Origin: Gloeophyllum trabeum ATCC 11539
Taxonomy: Eukaryota > Basidiomycota > Agaricomycetes > Gloeophyllales > Gloeophyllaceae
Assembly (NCBI RefSeq): GCF_000344685.1
Contig: NW_006920418.1
Coordinates: forward strand, 1,399,177 to 1,463,176
Length of the DNA stretch: 64,000 bases
Reading direction: 5' to 3'
Positions 11,700 to 22,669 of the stretch are shown here, piece after piece. Numbering within the stretch: position 1 is the first letter of the stretch; each line of letters begins with the position of its first letter. The position numbers were made by a program, and so were the translations under genes. A model generated the notes under the pieces. That model worked only from the letters and a program-made list of their open reading frames with translations. It was not told the origin of the DNA and searched no databases.

Positions 11700-12554
11700 A
11701 TGTCGAGTGCACGAGCATTACTGAAGGCGAAAAGACAAGAGGCTCGTGTCTCCCACCCACTTGCATCATATAACGCGTCTGGTCAACTGAGGTGCATTGC
11801 ATGTGGTAGCATCGTCAAATACGCGTCGGCTTGGGATGGCCACATTGGGAGCAAGGCGCACCGGACGAATGTCGCAAAGCTCAAGGAAGCAGAGAGGTTG
11901 AAGGAAGAGCAGAGACTGCGGGAAGAAGAAGAGAAAGCACGAGGGAAGCGGAAGGCGGAGGATGACGAGAACGGCGAAGAAAATGGTACGGAGACGAAGA
12001 AGAGGAGGGTGAACGAGGACGGAGACGAGGAGATGGGCTCCCCACCGGCGACGGAGAGCAAACCGTCCAAGAACGGCTTCCCCGCTGATTTCTTCTCCGA
12101 TCCGTCACAAGCACCTGCTCTCGGCGGGCACGACGAGGACGAGGATGAGCAGCCGGCCGCCCCGCCCCAGCCGCAGAATCCTATCGACCTGGAGTGGGAG
12201 GCGTTCCAGAAGACTGTTCTGGCTGCTCCGGACCCTCAGGCTGACCTGCGGGAACGCTTCGAGAATGCGACGATTGTGGCAGAACCGGAGCCTGCGTCCG
12301 ATATCCCTGAGGGCTTCCCGCCGCTCGCTGGCCAGGAACCCGCGGGTGCGGCTGTGGTGACGGAGGCGCTGGACGAAGAGGCTATACGGAAACGAAAGGA
12401 GATTGAGGATAGGGAGTTGATCATGGATCGCTTGTTAGATGAGGAGAGGGCGCAAGAGGAGGCGGATGAGAAGGTGAATGCGTTGAAAGCGCGTTTGGAT
12501 GCAATCAAGAAGAGGAGGGAGGCCGCGAAAGCCGCTAAAGCAAAGACCGGATAG
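11700..12554 (+). CDS. ZNF830/CCDC16-like C2H2 zinc-finger protein
   Basis: Single exon, 284 residues. The start MSSARALLKAKRQEARVSHP matches the family N-terminus; the frame is open further upstream but that extension is unlike family members. One C2H2 finger of the U1/matrin type, CIACGSIVKYASAWDGHIGSKAH (Cys pair and His pair visible), then long charged coiled-coil stretches (residues about 50-105 and 220-284) and an acidic middle. The family associates with the spliceosome and with genome stability in animals; the fungal role is inferred. Converges with COX10, 130 bp apart. The opposite-strand serine-rich frames are shadows of its acidic codons. Confidence 0.85.
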   Translation: MSSARALLKAKRQEARVSHPLASYNASGQLRCIACGSIVKYASAWDGHIGSKAHRTNVAKLKEAERLKEEQRLREEEEKARGKRKAEDDENGEENGTETKKRRVNEDGDEEMGSPPATESKPSKNGFPADFFSDPSQAPALGGHDEDEDEQPAAPPQPQNPIDLEWEAFQKTVLAAPDPQADLRERFENATIVAEPEPASDIPEGFPPLAGQEPAGAAVVTEALDEEAIRKRKEIEDRELIMDRLLDEERAQEEADEKVNALKARLDAIKKRREAAKAAKAKTG

Positions 12555-12684
12555 CAGGCGCAGAAAAGTAATGGCTGGGCATTTCCTTACTTCACGTGTA
12601 AATAATCTAGGTGAGTCTGCTATCCGAGAATTATGCCCGCTCAAAAACTCAAGGTCAAGGGACAGGACACGGACGACTAATACT

Positions 12685-14013
12685 TCACTGTACATTCGCT
12701 GCAGACTCCGAGCTAATGACCTTGGTCTGTTCCGCATCTTCCTTCTTCACAAAACCCAACCACTCGCCCCAATTCATGCCCTGCTTGTGTACCATCATCA
12801 ACCCCAGGATTGCAGGTAAATACCAGAGACAATGATGCCACAGCGCCCTCGCCTGCTTGTCGCTAGTGTGTCTCCAGAAATTCCATGCCGCGCGCACGCA
12901 GATAAGGTTAGGCACAAGACTGGTAAGGGCGAATGCCCATGTCGTAAGGCCAGAGAGCGGCGTAAGGACAGAGCAGACACCAGTAAGCAGAAGGGTGTAG
13001 CGGAGCGCAACAGCGGCATTCCTACGCGGGTCGGTGACGCATAGCATCTGGTACCCCGCTTTGGCGTACGAGTCGCGCATGAGGTGCGAGAGGGGGTTGA
13101 AGTGGGGGAATTGCCAGCAGAAGAGGAGCATGAAGAGGGAGAGGGCGGAGAGCGGGTTGTCGACTAGTGCGATGTCAAGGGTGGCGGGGTCGATGGGGGA
13201 CAGGAATGAGGGGAGAAATGGAGTCATGGGTGAGTCGAAGGAGGGAAGCCACTGACCGCCACACGCCGTCCAGCCCATGAGAGGCGGGAGGCCGCCGACA
13301 ACGGAGCCGACCCAGGTGTTGGCGATGCTTCTTCGCTTTAGCCATGTATACACGCCCGCATAGAGAGCAATGTTTGCAGCACCTAGTATCGCGGTGGTTG
13401 GGTTCACCATGGTCCACAGGATGGCTGGACCTGCTATCCCGGTAGCCACGGCGAACCCGGCGGCGTGGAGGGGACTGATCGCCCTCCGCACCAGAGGTCT
13501 ATTTCTCGTGCGACTCATTTGGGCGTCGAACGGTACCTCTTGGATCTGATTGAGAGTGTTCGCAGCTGCTGCACAGAGTGCTGTCCCGAGAGCGGTGGAG
13601 AGAAGGACAGGGACAGTGGTCGGGAGCGGCGACATGGCCACGCCAGACATTGCTGTCAGTACGACGAGGATGCTCAGCCTCGATTTGGAGAGTTCAGCAT
13701 ATAACCTCAGCGTCTTAGGGATCGATAATGCCTCAGTGGGCTTGTATTGCGAGAGGGGGGCCGTATGAGGTGCATAGGACAGAGCAGATGCCACGGGTAT
13801 CGACTGGGAACGGAAACTGATGCTCGGTGAGCGAGCTGGGACGGGGGGGAATGCTGTCCATTGGTCGTTGCGAAAGAAGAATGAAGTGAACGCTGGTGCT
13901 TTAGTCCCGGTCAAGGTGGACAGTCTCCTAGCAGAGGCCGCTGCTAACTGTGGGTTTTGCCGTAGTTGAAGCTGACATAGTTGGTAGAGCCGGAGGGGCA
14001 GCCTCCTCGACAT
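12685..14013 (-). CDS. COX10: protohaem IX farnesyltransferase (haem O synthase)
   Basis: Inner-membrane prenyltransferase that converts haem B to haem O for cytochrome oxidase. Intronless, 442 residues. Arg-rich mitochondrial presequence (MSRRLPLRLYQLCQLQLRQ). The UbiA-type Mg-binding region is AANTLNQIQEVPFDAQMSR followed by TRNRPLVRR; a second loop carries FCWQFPHFNPLSHLMRDSY. Seven to nine hydrophobic segments follow the start at about residue 105 (LSKSRLSILVVLTAMSGVAM). The very end (KKEDAEQTKVISSESAANVQ) is a variable hydrophilic tail. Divergent from U1-70K. Confidence 0.95.
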   Translation of the reverse strand: MSRRLPLRLYQLCQLQLRQNPQLAAASARRLSTLTGTKAPAFTSFFFRNDQWTAFPPVPARSPSISFRSQSIPVASALSYAPHTAPLSQYKPTEALSIPKTLRLYAELSKSRLSILVVLTAMSGVAMSPLPTTVPVLLSTALGTALCAAAANTLNQIQEVPFDAQMSRTRNRPLVRRAISPLHAAGFAVATGIAGPAILWTMVNPTTAILGAANIALYAGVYTWLKRRSIANTWVGSVVGGLPPLMGWTACGGQWLPSFDSPMTPFLPSFLSPIDPATLDIALVDNPLSALSLFMLLFCWQFPHFNPLSHLMRDSYAKAGYQMLCVTDPRRNAAVALRYTLLLTGVCSVLTPLSGLTTWAFALTSLVPNLICVRAAWNFWRHTSDKQARALWHHCLWYLPAILGLMMVHKQGMNWGEWLGFVKKEDAEQTKVISSESAANVQ

Positions 14014-14293
14014 CTATATTGCAGCATTCAGCAATGATATTTGTACAGAATGAAACATAGTGTATACACCTTCAGGCCGCAAGACGTCTGCTCAAGGAGA
14101 AACATCCAATTGCAAGTATACGGATATGCGCAACGCGGAGTTTCAAACTGCGCTTCACTGCTTGGCTCCGGCTTCCACCTGGCAAATCCACACCTGACGA
14201 CTTCGCTCTCCGTCGGCCACATAGGCTGCTGCCGCACAGCCGTCCCATTCTACACGACGTCCCCGACGGTAGTCACCGTCTCACTCTTCCAGC
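14014..14293. promoter_or_regulatory. shared divergent promoter COX10 / U1-70K
   Basis: 280 bp between start codons. CCAAT at 14106-14110 could bind the HAP complex, which controls respiratory genes in fungi; whether it is used is inference. Confidence 0.4.
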
Positions 14294-15707
14294 ATGCCGG
14301 GAACACATCTTCTCCCGCCCAACTTACTCAAGCTCTTCGCGCCGCGCCCGCCGCTCCCTTATACGCGACCGGTTGACAGGGACATCGACCGCGTCCGCCC
14401 CAAGAATGTGTCCGGCGTGGGACATATATTAGCACAGCTGAAGGAGGACAAGACTACGGAGCTAATGAACCAGGGCGAGGGGGAGGAGGGCATGGAGGAG
14501 GGTGAGGAGCCCGCGTTTACGCTAGCAGAGGAGACAAAAAGACAACTCAGGCGGGAGGAGAGGAAGAAAAAGAAGACGGAGGAGTTCAAGGCGGCACTTG
14601 CAGCCTGTAAGTTCATCTCACCCGGTGTATCTTTCCTGTGATTCACAACTTGCTTTTTTCAGACAAGCCTGCTGATGACCCTGAGGCGGTCGGGGACCCT
14701 TACAAGACGCTATTCATCGCTCGGCTGGTGAGATGATTCACCCGTTGCCTCGGGATCAAACTAACACTGTCATGGTTTAGCACAAAAATGCGACAGAGAG
14801 TGATCTCAGACGAGAGTTTGAGAGTTTCGGTCCGATTGAGCGGGTCAGGATTGTTCGGGACAAGAGAGGGCGAAGTCGAGGATACGCGTTCATTGTCTAC
14901 GAACGCGAGCGAGATATGAAAGGTGAGATTGGTATCTGTTCGTGTTGGGAGTGATGCCCAGTATTAACTATCACGAAATTTCTCTCACAGCCGCCTACAA
15001 GGAATCCGATGGACTGCGGATCATGGGCAAGCAAATCCTGGTGGACGTGGAGAGGGGTCGTACGGTGCGTGGTTGGAAACCTCGACGGCTAGGCGGTGGC
15101 CTTGGGGGCCGCGTCAAGCCCGAACCTGCTGGCTTCATTAGCGGTCCGCCGCCAGGAAGAGGCGGTGGTTTCAGAGGTGGGTTGGGCGGTGGAGGGAGAG
15201 GCTTTGGTGATCGCGGAGGCGGTCGGGGAGGGTTTGGCGACCGCGGTGGTGGGAGAGGATTCGGCGACCGTGGCGGCGGGTTCAGAGGGGGGAGAGGTGG
15301 TTTCGGCGGGCGCGGCGGCGGCGGATTCAGGGGAGGGTTCGACGGCGGTCGAGACGAGTTTGGCGGAGGGGGCCGCGGCGGCGGAGGGTTCGGTGGTAGG
15401 GGCGGCTTCAGGTACACTCATCATTTTCTTGCTCGCGTCTGGTTCCGCATCATTTACATTTGACTTGATCAGGGGCAGAGGAGGTGGCATCGGTTATCAA
15501 AGTGGAGGTGGGTTCCACGACGGACCACCAAACGGCTATGGTGGACAGGGCGATGGGCCTGGCTTTGGAGGTCCTCCCGGTGGTGGGTTCGGGGGCGGAG
15601 GCGGAGGGTACGGCGGTCCTCCAGGCGGCGGCTATGGTCGTGGCGACCTCAAGCGTGAAGGACCTGGTGGGTATGATGACAGAGATTCAAAACGTCCCCG
15701 GTATTAG
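14294..15707 (+). CDS. SNRNP70: U1 snRNP 70 kDa protein (U1-70K)
   Basis: Binds U1 snRNA stem-loop I in the 5' splice site recognising snRNP. Exons 14294-14606, 14663-14727, 14781-14922, 14991-15411 and 15473-15707. N-terminus [20 protein letters not shown] and the helix before the RRM ([17 protein letters not shown]) are family signatures. The RRM has RNP2 TLFIARL and RNP1 RGYAFIVY. The family-specific segment [18 protein letters not shown] follows. The C-terminus is a long Gly/Arg-rich tract ([11 protein letters not shown] type repeats) ending [10 protein letters not shown], in place of the RS/RE/RD-rich tail of the animal protein. Proline-rich open frames on the other strand at 14995-15490 are shadows of this repeat. 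Confidence 0.93.
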
Positions 15708-17225
15708 GTATCTCTTTTTCTCGACTATGCAGCGTCCCGTGGTGGGGGGTTTGTAAGTGACATTGGTTCCCGCCATGCTCGTTCTCTCGGGATCCTCGTG
15801 TTGTGCTGTTCATCTTTGTAGCGTCCTGTGTTTCCCGTAAGTATAGCGTAAGTATAGTCGCGCCTCCCGCCTGGGCTCCCCCCTGGCAGACAAAGGCAAG
15901 TATACATGGATGAATACTTGAGGCAGGCTTCGTTTGCAGCGTCGGACTCGGTCGGCGGCAGGCTCAAGGACGAACATTCGGCCGTGATTGGTTGCGTTGG
16001 TCCGGAGTGGTGATTGGGCGGGCACTGCAGGCGGTGTGGGGCAGCTGTGGCGTACGGGTACGGAATACAGCTCGCGATTTGCTGCCGATGTTCGCCAGTT
16101 CGCTGTCAGATCCACGCGCGACCCTGCGCCGGTCCGAGCTGGCGGGCTGCCCGCACGGCGATCTGGCACGGGATCTGCGCTCGCTGTGATTGGAGCGTGA
16201 GTTCGCGGTCCGTCGTGCCGGGCCTATCGCTAACGATTATGTAAACAGGAGCTAGATTGCCGTCGCTCGGGCCCTTTCCTTGTTGGGCGCGCGTCGGCAG
16301 TCGTCAGGTCGCCCGCCATCATGCAGCCCAGAAGCCACGGACAGACTCCAAGGCTCGACGACGACGAGCATGTGTTAACGTAATCGTACGTTACTCGTCC
16401 CGCTGTCTGTAGCAGCTTACGCGCGTCCACGACGTTATGCAATGGCAGTCGTATTCCCTGTAATGTTCTCCTGAACGGAGGTAGACTCTTGGACTGCCGC
16501 GAAGGACGGTCCCGAGCTGCAAAGGGCTGCGTTTATGTAAATGCCGTTCGAAAGCGTGCCTGGGCGACTTCGAAGCGTCGAGATTGGGGGCAAAGATCTT
16601 ATCTGAAGCAGTGCAAGTTTCACATTCACGCTGCACCCGTTGACGTGCACAAACAAGCGTTCAAGGTTAGCCTCGAGATGTCGTCAAACATACAAGAGGA
16701 TCTCCCTGCCATCATTTCCCCGCCTCGTCCTCTTCCTGCCTTCATTTCGCCTGGCCTCCGTCTGAGGACGTGCAGTACCGCAACCGGCTCGCTCAGTCCG
16801 TTTCCTTGGAACCCGCCCCGAGCGCAAGTGCGCCTTCTCTCGCTCGGCCGAGCCATTCCTTCGGTAAGTTCCTCGCCCAAAAGGCGCCGCGTCTGCCACC
16901 TTGCATTTGGTTCCGGGCCTCTCTCTCGCCCATTCTCCCCCCTCTGTATTGTTTCCTGTATTCGCCTTTGGTGGCTCTGGGCCGTCACTCCGACGGCTGT
17001 CGTTCTTTTAACATCCCTTTCCTTTCTTCTGACCGCTTGGCCATTCCCGCGTCACCTGGATCTTCGCCTCGTGGGCTACTGGCAGTGCCGTATATCTTAC
17101 GGCGCCTTCTAGCTCTCCTCGAATCTGTCTCTGATTGCTTGAGATCCTTGACAGTCTCTTACATTATTGTCGGCGCTTTCTGTCTTCTCTAGAAGCTCGA
17201 CTGCGGTGGCATTAACTTATAGACC
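15708..17225. other. long intergenic / 5' leader of homeobox gene
   Basis: 1.5 kb without a supported gene. From about 16,690 the plus strand becomes C/T-rich and continues to the ATG at 17226, as in long leaders of fungal regulatory genes. It holds upstream ATGs, including one opening a frame of about 200 codons (16489-17112) that has no recognisable family and strong proline/serine bias; I treat that as leader, not a gene. Confidence 0.45.
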
Positions 17226-19104
17226 ATGGAATGTAAGTGCAATGGTTTCCCTGAATATGGGTTACGCTCTAATATAAATATAGCGGGGGAACCGTCACAG
17301 TCGCTGTATCGCCCCGATGCTCGACCGACCGCGATACGGGTCGACATCGTAAAGTCGGAGGATCAGGAAGCTCAGTTGTCCCCTGCCTCCTCCCTTGCGT
17401 CCCCGGCCACACCGTCTGAGGTTGGCCCCGCCGGAAGGAGATTTGCCTCTTGTTCGCCTGAAATGGCTTGCCCTCCCGAGCCTAGCAGGGGCCCCAGAAA
17501 ATGCAAGAGCGCGACGTCAATCAAGGGAGACCGAGAGAAGCGCAAACGATCTCGCGTTACTCAGGACCAGCTCGTGCATTTGGAACAGTTCTTTGCTGAA
17601 GACCGGATCCCGACCGCCGCTCGTCGGAAAGAGATCAGTCAGTTCCTGGGCATGCAAGAGCGACAGACGCAGATCTGGTTCCAGAACCGGTATGTGGAAG
17701 GCTTCATCCCCCCTGTGCGTCGCTCACTGTCAATTGCAGGCGTGCCAAAGCCAAATTACAGGACAGCAAGAAGGCCCAGCGAGATGAACTCTCGGAAAGG
17801 TTTCCGGACTCGCCACCAGACCTGCGTTCGGCCGAAGAGCACCAACTGGAGAGCGTCATCCACGAGGACGAAGGTAAAGGTGGCCTCCTCAATTCGCCGT
17901 CCCCGCTCGCTAACGAGTGACTGATGCAGCCATTACCATCATTCCATGCATGGAACTTAACATCGGCTGGTGGCGACGGATAGCAAATGCCGGCGGCACG
18001 CCCGACTTGGTGGCGTATATCTGCGAGGGTCGGAGGTGCCTGACGTGGTTCGTCCACACTTCTGATCGCGGGTTCAAGATTGAAATCCCCTTCGACTCGA
18101 TCGTGGACTCGCAATTCAGTACAGCGGCCCCCGGTACAGCCATCGCGTCCTTTTTCTTATCGCAAGCGCCGCTGTTCTTTACAGAAAACGTGCTCGCGCC
18201 GACGGGTCCAGCAGGGGCGTCGCCGGTTCGATCCTGGCAGGCGTCCACTGATTGGACCGAGGGCATGCAGGCCTCGTCCAACCTCAGGCATGACCTCGTC
18301 GGCTCCGTCGCCGTCCTGGCCAATCTCGTGCGCAGGTTCCACATGAGCTCGCCTGGCTCAGGGATACAGCTCACTGCCCCTTATGGTGTTCCCGACGAGT
18401 CGGCGCCGCAGTCTGCGGTGGCGCCCGCAATAGCTGACGCGCCCTCTGCTGGCGACTTGCATCACGAGGAGACGCCAAGGCCCGAATACGCCGGTCGCAC
18501 TCGGAAACGGTCCTTCTCTGGCCCGCCGATACTTAGTGCCTCGCTGTTCGAGCTAAGTCCAGGTGTGCCCCAATCTGCCCCTCAACATCTCGACCCTCGT
18601 GTCAGTGCTCTGCTGGGCCCCCCGTCGACCTCCTCATCGTTATCTTCCCCGCGTTCCCAGTACTCTCGCGGCTCGCCGTACTCTTCGACGTACCATACTC
18701 CTGTGACCCCGGACTATCCACTTCCCGGCCATGGGGCGGAAGGCCCGTATCACTGCTCGAGCGACGGCTCGTGCAGTGCACCTCAGGTGGTATCCCCTAT
18801 CTCGCCTCCTGACAATTCCTTCTTCTCCGGTCACCGCGGCTCCTACGACTCGCACGCGGGATTAGGCACCCTGTCTTCGCTATCTATGGACCCATATTCG
18901 CATGTGGCAGCGCATCCGCCGTCTTCGCCCATCCTCACGACGCCATTACATTGGGCTCCCCGTGGTCTGGCCCCCGATGTTCACTGCGGATCTGTGTACG
19001 ATGAGCCTGCCTTTGTCGAGCCATTGGCAGCGCACCCTCCCGATCCCGATCCCGCCTCTCCATACTGGACGTCCCACTATGTCCAGTATCAGAATAGCCA
19101 GTAG
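17226..19104 (+). CDS. homeodomain transcription factor
   Basis: Nuclear DNA-binding regulator. Exons: 17226-17232 (7 nt coding), 17284-17689, 17740-17873 and 17930-19104, about 573 residues. The homeodomain lies near residues 99-160: KRKRSRVTQDQLVHLEQFF, then helix 3 QTQIWFQNRRAKAK, split by an intron inside NRR. It has the 60-residue typical length, not a TALE insertion. The rest has a conserved-looking block (MELNIGWWRRIANAGGTPDL and ICEGRRCLTWFVHTSDRGFKIEIPFDSIVDSQ, residues about 185-250) and a long Ser/Pro-rich tail. It resembles non-mating-type homeodomain proteins of agaricomycetes; no partner HD gene is next to it, so a mating-type locus is not supported. Targets unknown. Confidence 0.85.
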
Positions 19105-19684
19105 TAAATTCCTGCTCGGCCATCGACGCTGCGCTCTATCTCCTCCTTACATTACATGCCGGCTGTGCGGCTATTTATGCTTTGCATCCACCTCCCCCAC
19201 GCTTGACGCAGTGGCCTCAACATCTCGCATTGTCGCATTATATGATTTACTCTACTCGAGCACCACCAGCATCGCGCATATGCCGTCTGCACATATTATC
19301 CTCAACTTCTGTGAATACTTTACCGCTTGGCTATACGTCGCCCACATTTTATCTTACCTTGGTTCACTCGTAGTCCACATGGCTTATTTATGGCTATTGC
19401 TCTTATTGTATCGGGCACTGTAATCGTAGACCATCCTCGCCGTATGCATCATATTGGCCCGCTCGGGCTGACTGGCGGTCCATTTATTCGTTACTCAATC
19501 ACGATGTTGACGTACCAGCCGGCTGCCGCGGGGTGAAGATCAAAGGAGAACGAGAGAGCACAAGATTGTGACATGCACGCCGCCGACATCCGACGACAAT
19601 TATGATTAGGTTATAATGAAACGAGGGAGTCGTTACCAGCGAGATGGGAGGGTAGGCCAAGAGTAGGCAGAGCAACTCCAGATA
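19105..19684. other. convergent 3' region, homeobox / TIM13
   Basis: 580 bp between convergent genes. No protein family is recognisable in the short frames; probably two 3' UTRs. Confidence 0.4.
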
Positions 19685-20204
19685 TTACGTCGATCTGTCT
19701 ATCCGTTCTCTTTGAATCCGAGCAAGATATACACGCGAGACGATGTCAACTGAGGCCAAGCGTAAGCAACGGTAATATTTGGGACGACATATAATGCGGC
19801 TCACATGCTTCCATATACCTGTCCAGACATCTCGATAGACACGTCTGATCCAAGAAGTTAGAGCGGATATAGGTTCGCACAGCAAGACTTACCTCTTCCG
19901 TTCTGGACATGGATGTACCAGGCTTCGTTATGCACTTAGCGAAGCATTTTTCGTCAATGGACTGCCAAAAGTTCATCATCCCTAAAACAGTGACGAGGAG
20001 ACGGGAACGCACAGCCAGAAGACCCTGTGCCTGTTGCACCCGGATCTCATTCTCCAATTCTCTTTTCATTTCGTCTTTCTTCGCCTGCATTTCTGAGCAA
20101 GTATTCGTTCAGGACCCTCATCCTCCATAGCTTCCGTACGACGCACCTGCAGACGTATTTTGGGACGCCGAAGTTCCTGGGACAGACTTGAAGAAGCTGG
20201 ACAT
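19685..20204 (-). CDS. TIM13: mitochondrial intermembrane-space chaperone Tim13
   Basis: Small Tim protein that escorts hydrophobic precursors across the intermembrane space with Tim8. Hand-spliced model: MSSFFKSVPGTSASQNTSA, then AKKDEMKRELENEIRVQQAQ, then SIDEKCFAKCITKPGTSMS-RTEE, TCLSRCLDRYMEAF and DIVSRVYLARIQRERIDRST. The twin CX3C motif (CFAKC and CLSRC, 14 residues apart) is intact and the tail AFDIVSRVYLARI is Tim13-like rather than Tim8-like. Four introns are needed; the second (before GMMNFWQ, about 42 nt with donor GTCTTC) is the least certain. Divergent from JJJ1 across 209 bp. Confidence 0.85.
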
Positions 20205-20413
20205 TTTGGAGTTCGATCCGGACAACACTGGCACTCAGTAGTATGTACGAGCTGAACCAGTTCCAGCGGAAGCCGTAAAGCGTGTAAGCACCAGCGCCGC
20301 TGGAACTCAGGGAAGTCGCGGTTGTGGCGGGAAGTTATTCCCACGGCTGGTGTCGGCTTCGATCTAATTGCCGAAATATCGCCTTTGGACTACTCTACGA
20401 CGTCTTATACACT
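20205..20413. promoter_or_regulatory. shared divergent promoter TIM13 / JJJ1
   Basis: 209 bp between the two start codons. No TATA box or known site stands out. Confidence 0.35.
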
Positions 20414-22448
20414 ATGGGAGCAGGGGCTTCCGCATCTCGGGCAGAAGAAGGCGAGTCTGAGACTGGAGGGGTAACGGACTACTATGCATTGCTAGAAGTC
20501 GAAGAATCAGCCAGCGCGGACGATATCAGGGTACGATCTCTTCGACCAGGATCATCGACGCATTTCGTGACTTGACCCCAGCGATCGTTCCGTCGATTAG
20601 CTCTCATTCACCACCCGGACAAGAACAAGGACGACATAGAAGGGGCCACGAAACGCTTTGCTGCCATCCAGCAGGCATACGAGGCACGTCCAACCATGTA
20701 CTGCCCAGTTTACATCCCACTAACCGGTTATACAGGTGTTAAGTGATGAGCAGGTAGATTCTGAGTCACGCTGAGACAGACTGTTAGTCTGATTCTTATC
20801 TTCAAGTAGGAGAGAGCGTGGTACGATTCGCATAGGGCCTCGTTGGCGCCTGAGCCAGACGCGCAAACCGTCTTCGAGGACATCAAAAAAGGTGCTGCCC
20901 CGCCTCGGGCGCGAGACAGAGGTCTTACGGTGAAGCACCTCGCACCTTTCTTCGACGCAAGTATCTGGTCTGGATACGGAGACGATGAGAATGTTCGTTA
21001 CATTCCTTTTACTCGGCGGTTACAGATGACTGATGGAGACGTAGAGCTTCTTCACGATATACCGGAACCTCTTTGCACGACTCGCACATGACGAGTCATT
21101 CTACAACGATACACCGCTACCGTCTTTCGGATATCCAACGTGGCCTTGGGTACCTGCAGCCAAAGGTGAAGAAATGACGGCTGCCAGGACGTTCTACAAC
21201 TTCTGGACCAATTTCGCAACGGGAAAAGAATTTGAATGGATGGAAGTATGGGACCTTAGTACCGCTCCTGACCGGAGAGTAAGAAGGCACGAGCTTTGAC
21301 ACATATTCCCCGTCAAGCATTCTGACTTCGAGAACCAGGATCATGGAACGAGACAACAAGAAAGCTAGAGAAGACGCGCGGAGAGAATACAATGAAACCG
21401 TCAGGGTAAGTCTGGCGCATGATATGATTCTATTCTATGGTCTCGCTAACAGTAACTATAGTCCTTGGCATTGTTCATCCGCAAACGCGATCCTCGTTAC
21501 AAGGCACATCTTGCTCGTCAAGCCGAAGCCAACCAAGCGAAGGCAAGCGGGTCCTCCACGCCACGAAACGCGGATGGATCCAGAACGGCTTCAGATCCTG
21601 CAAAGGCTTTCGTTGCCCAATCGTGGCAAGACGTCGAACCTAGCTCCCAGGACGACGATATCGATTGGGCGGTAGCGGAGAACGAAGATGAGGAGCAGTG
21701 GGAATGCGTCGCCTGCGGCAAGAGCTTCCGAAGTGAAGCTGCTTGGAATAGCCACGAGAGGAGCAAGAAGCATCTGAAGGAGGTAGAAAGGCTAAAGAGA
21801 GAAATGGCAGAGGACGATGAGGAGCTTGGTTTGACTGGAGACGCGGATCTATCAGAACCAGAGGAGCCTCCGTCGCGTCCGCCCAGCCGGGATGCCAGTG
21901 AAGTTGAGCCGGATAGTGCGTCTGACGACTCGGCTAGTACCCCTGCGGAAGGTGATCCACAGGCCAACGACGTAAAGCTTGACCCCGTCACTATTGACAA
22001 TGGAACCTTATCTGCTGAATCTGGGATCGGGCTCGTTGACTCGCAGGACCCTGCCGCGAAGGTCGGACTCCATCAACAAGAGATCAAGCGCGACGACGCT
22101 AAAGATCCAGGTCTCACGACCGAATCGCCGACCACATCAGGAGATGCAGAACCGAAGCCCGAACTTTCCAAAAGGGAGAAAAGGCGCGCAAGGGAAGCGG
22201 CGAAGGCCCAAAAATCGAAAGAGGGATCCACGAATACGGTGAGATTGCAATCATTGTAAGGCGCGTTGACGTTGATTTACCATGTACCGTGCCCTCAGCA
22301 AACATGCAACGTGTGCAAAGAGAAATTCGAGAGCAAGACCAAGCTGTTCAACCACATTAGAGATACTGGACATGCACTAGCCAGTCCGGGGACAGGCAAA
22401 CCAGCTGGTGCCAGCACAGGGAAGAAAGGAAAGAAAGGGAAACGATAA
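20414..22448 (+). CDS. JJJ1: J-domain zinc-finger protein JJJ1 (DNAJC21)
   Basis: Cytosolic Hsp70 co-chaperone that releases shuttling factors from late pre-60S ribosomes. [20 protein letters not shown] precedes the J domain [37 protein letters not shown] with intact HPD. JJJ1-specific blocks follow: [14 protein letters not shown] then [17 protein letters not shown], and FGYPTWPW. Then a charged coiled-coil ([20 protein letters not shown]), [16 protein letters not shown], and two U1-type C2H2 fingers: [17 protein letters not shown] and [18 protein letters not shown] with RDTGH, ending in a Lys-rich tail. The first finger is followed by a long acidic low-complexity insert. At least seven exons; conserved blocks on either side of each intron confirm the splicing. 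Confidence 0.9.
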
Positions 22449-22669
22449 CGACAGGTAAGCTGTCGTGATGGTATCGGTTATCAAGACCTATACAGCATCC
22501 CGCTCTTGACCTGTTGTGGCTTCCGCACGGTGGCATAATAGACTAAAAGGGGATGTTAGACACAAATCACGGAAGCATGAGATTAGGAGAAGAGTGCTCC
22601 GAAACCGGGCGACCATCGGACAGCATGGTATACAAGCGTGCAATATACAGAAGGGCCGCGTACAGCTAG

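Noticed and set aside
14995..15490. Proline-rich and Ser/Ala-rich open frames on the minus strand
   Set aside because: They are antisense of the Gly/Arg-rich tail of U1-70K; composition is fully explained by that repeat.
16489..17112. 207-codon plus-strand frame
   Set aside because: No family, proline/serine-biased, lies in the C/T-rich leader of the homeobox gene and overlaps similar frames on the other strand.
17226..19104. Homeobox gene as part of a mating-type A locus
   Set aside because: No divergently placed HD1/HD2 partner and no MIP gene in the window; the protein resembles general homeodomain regulators.
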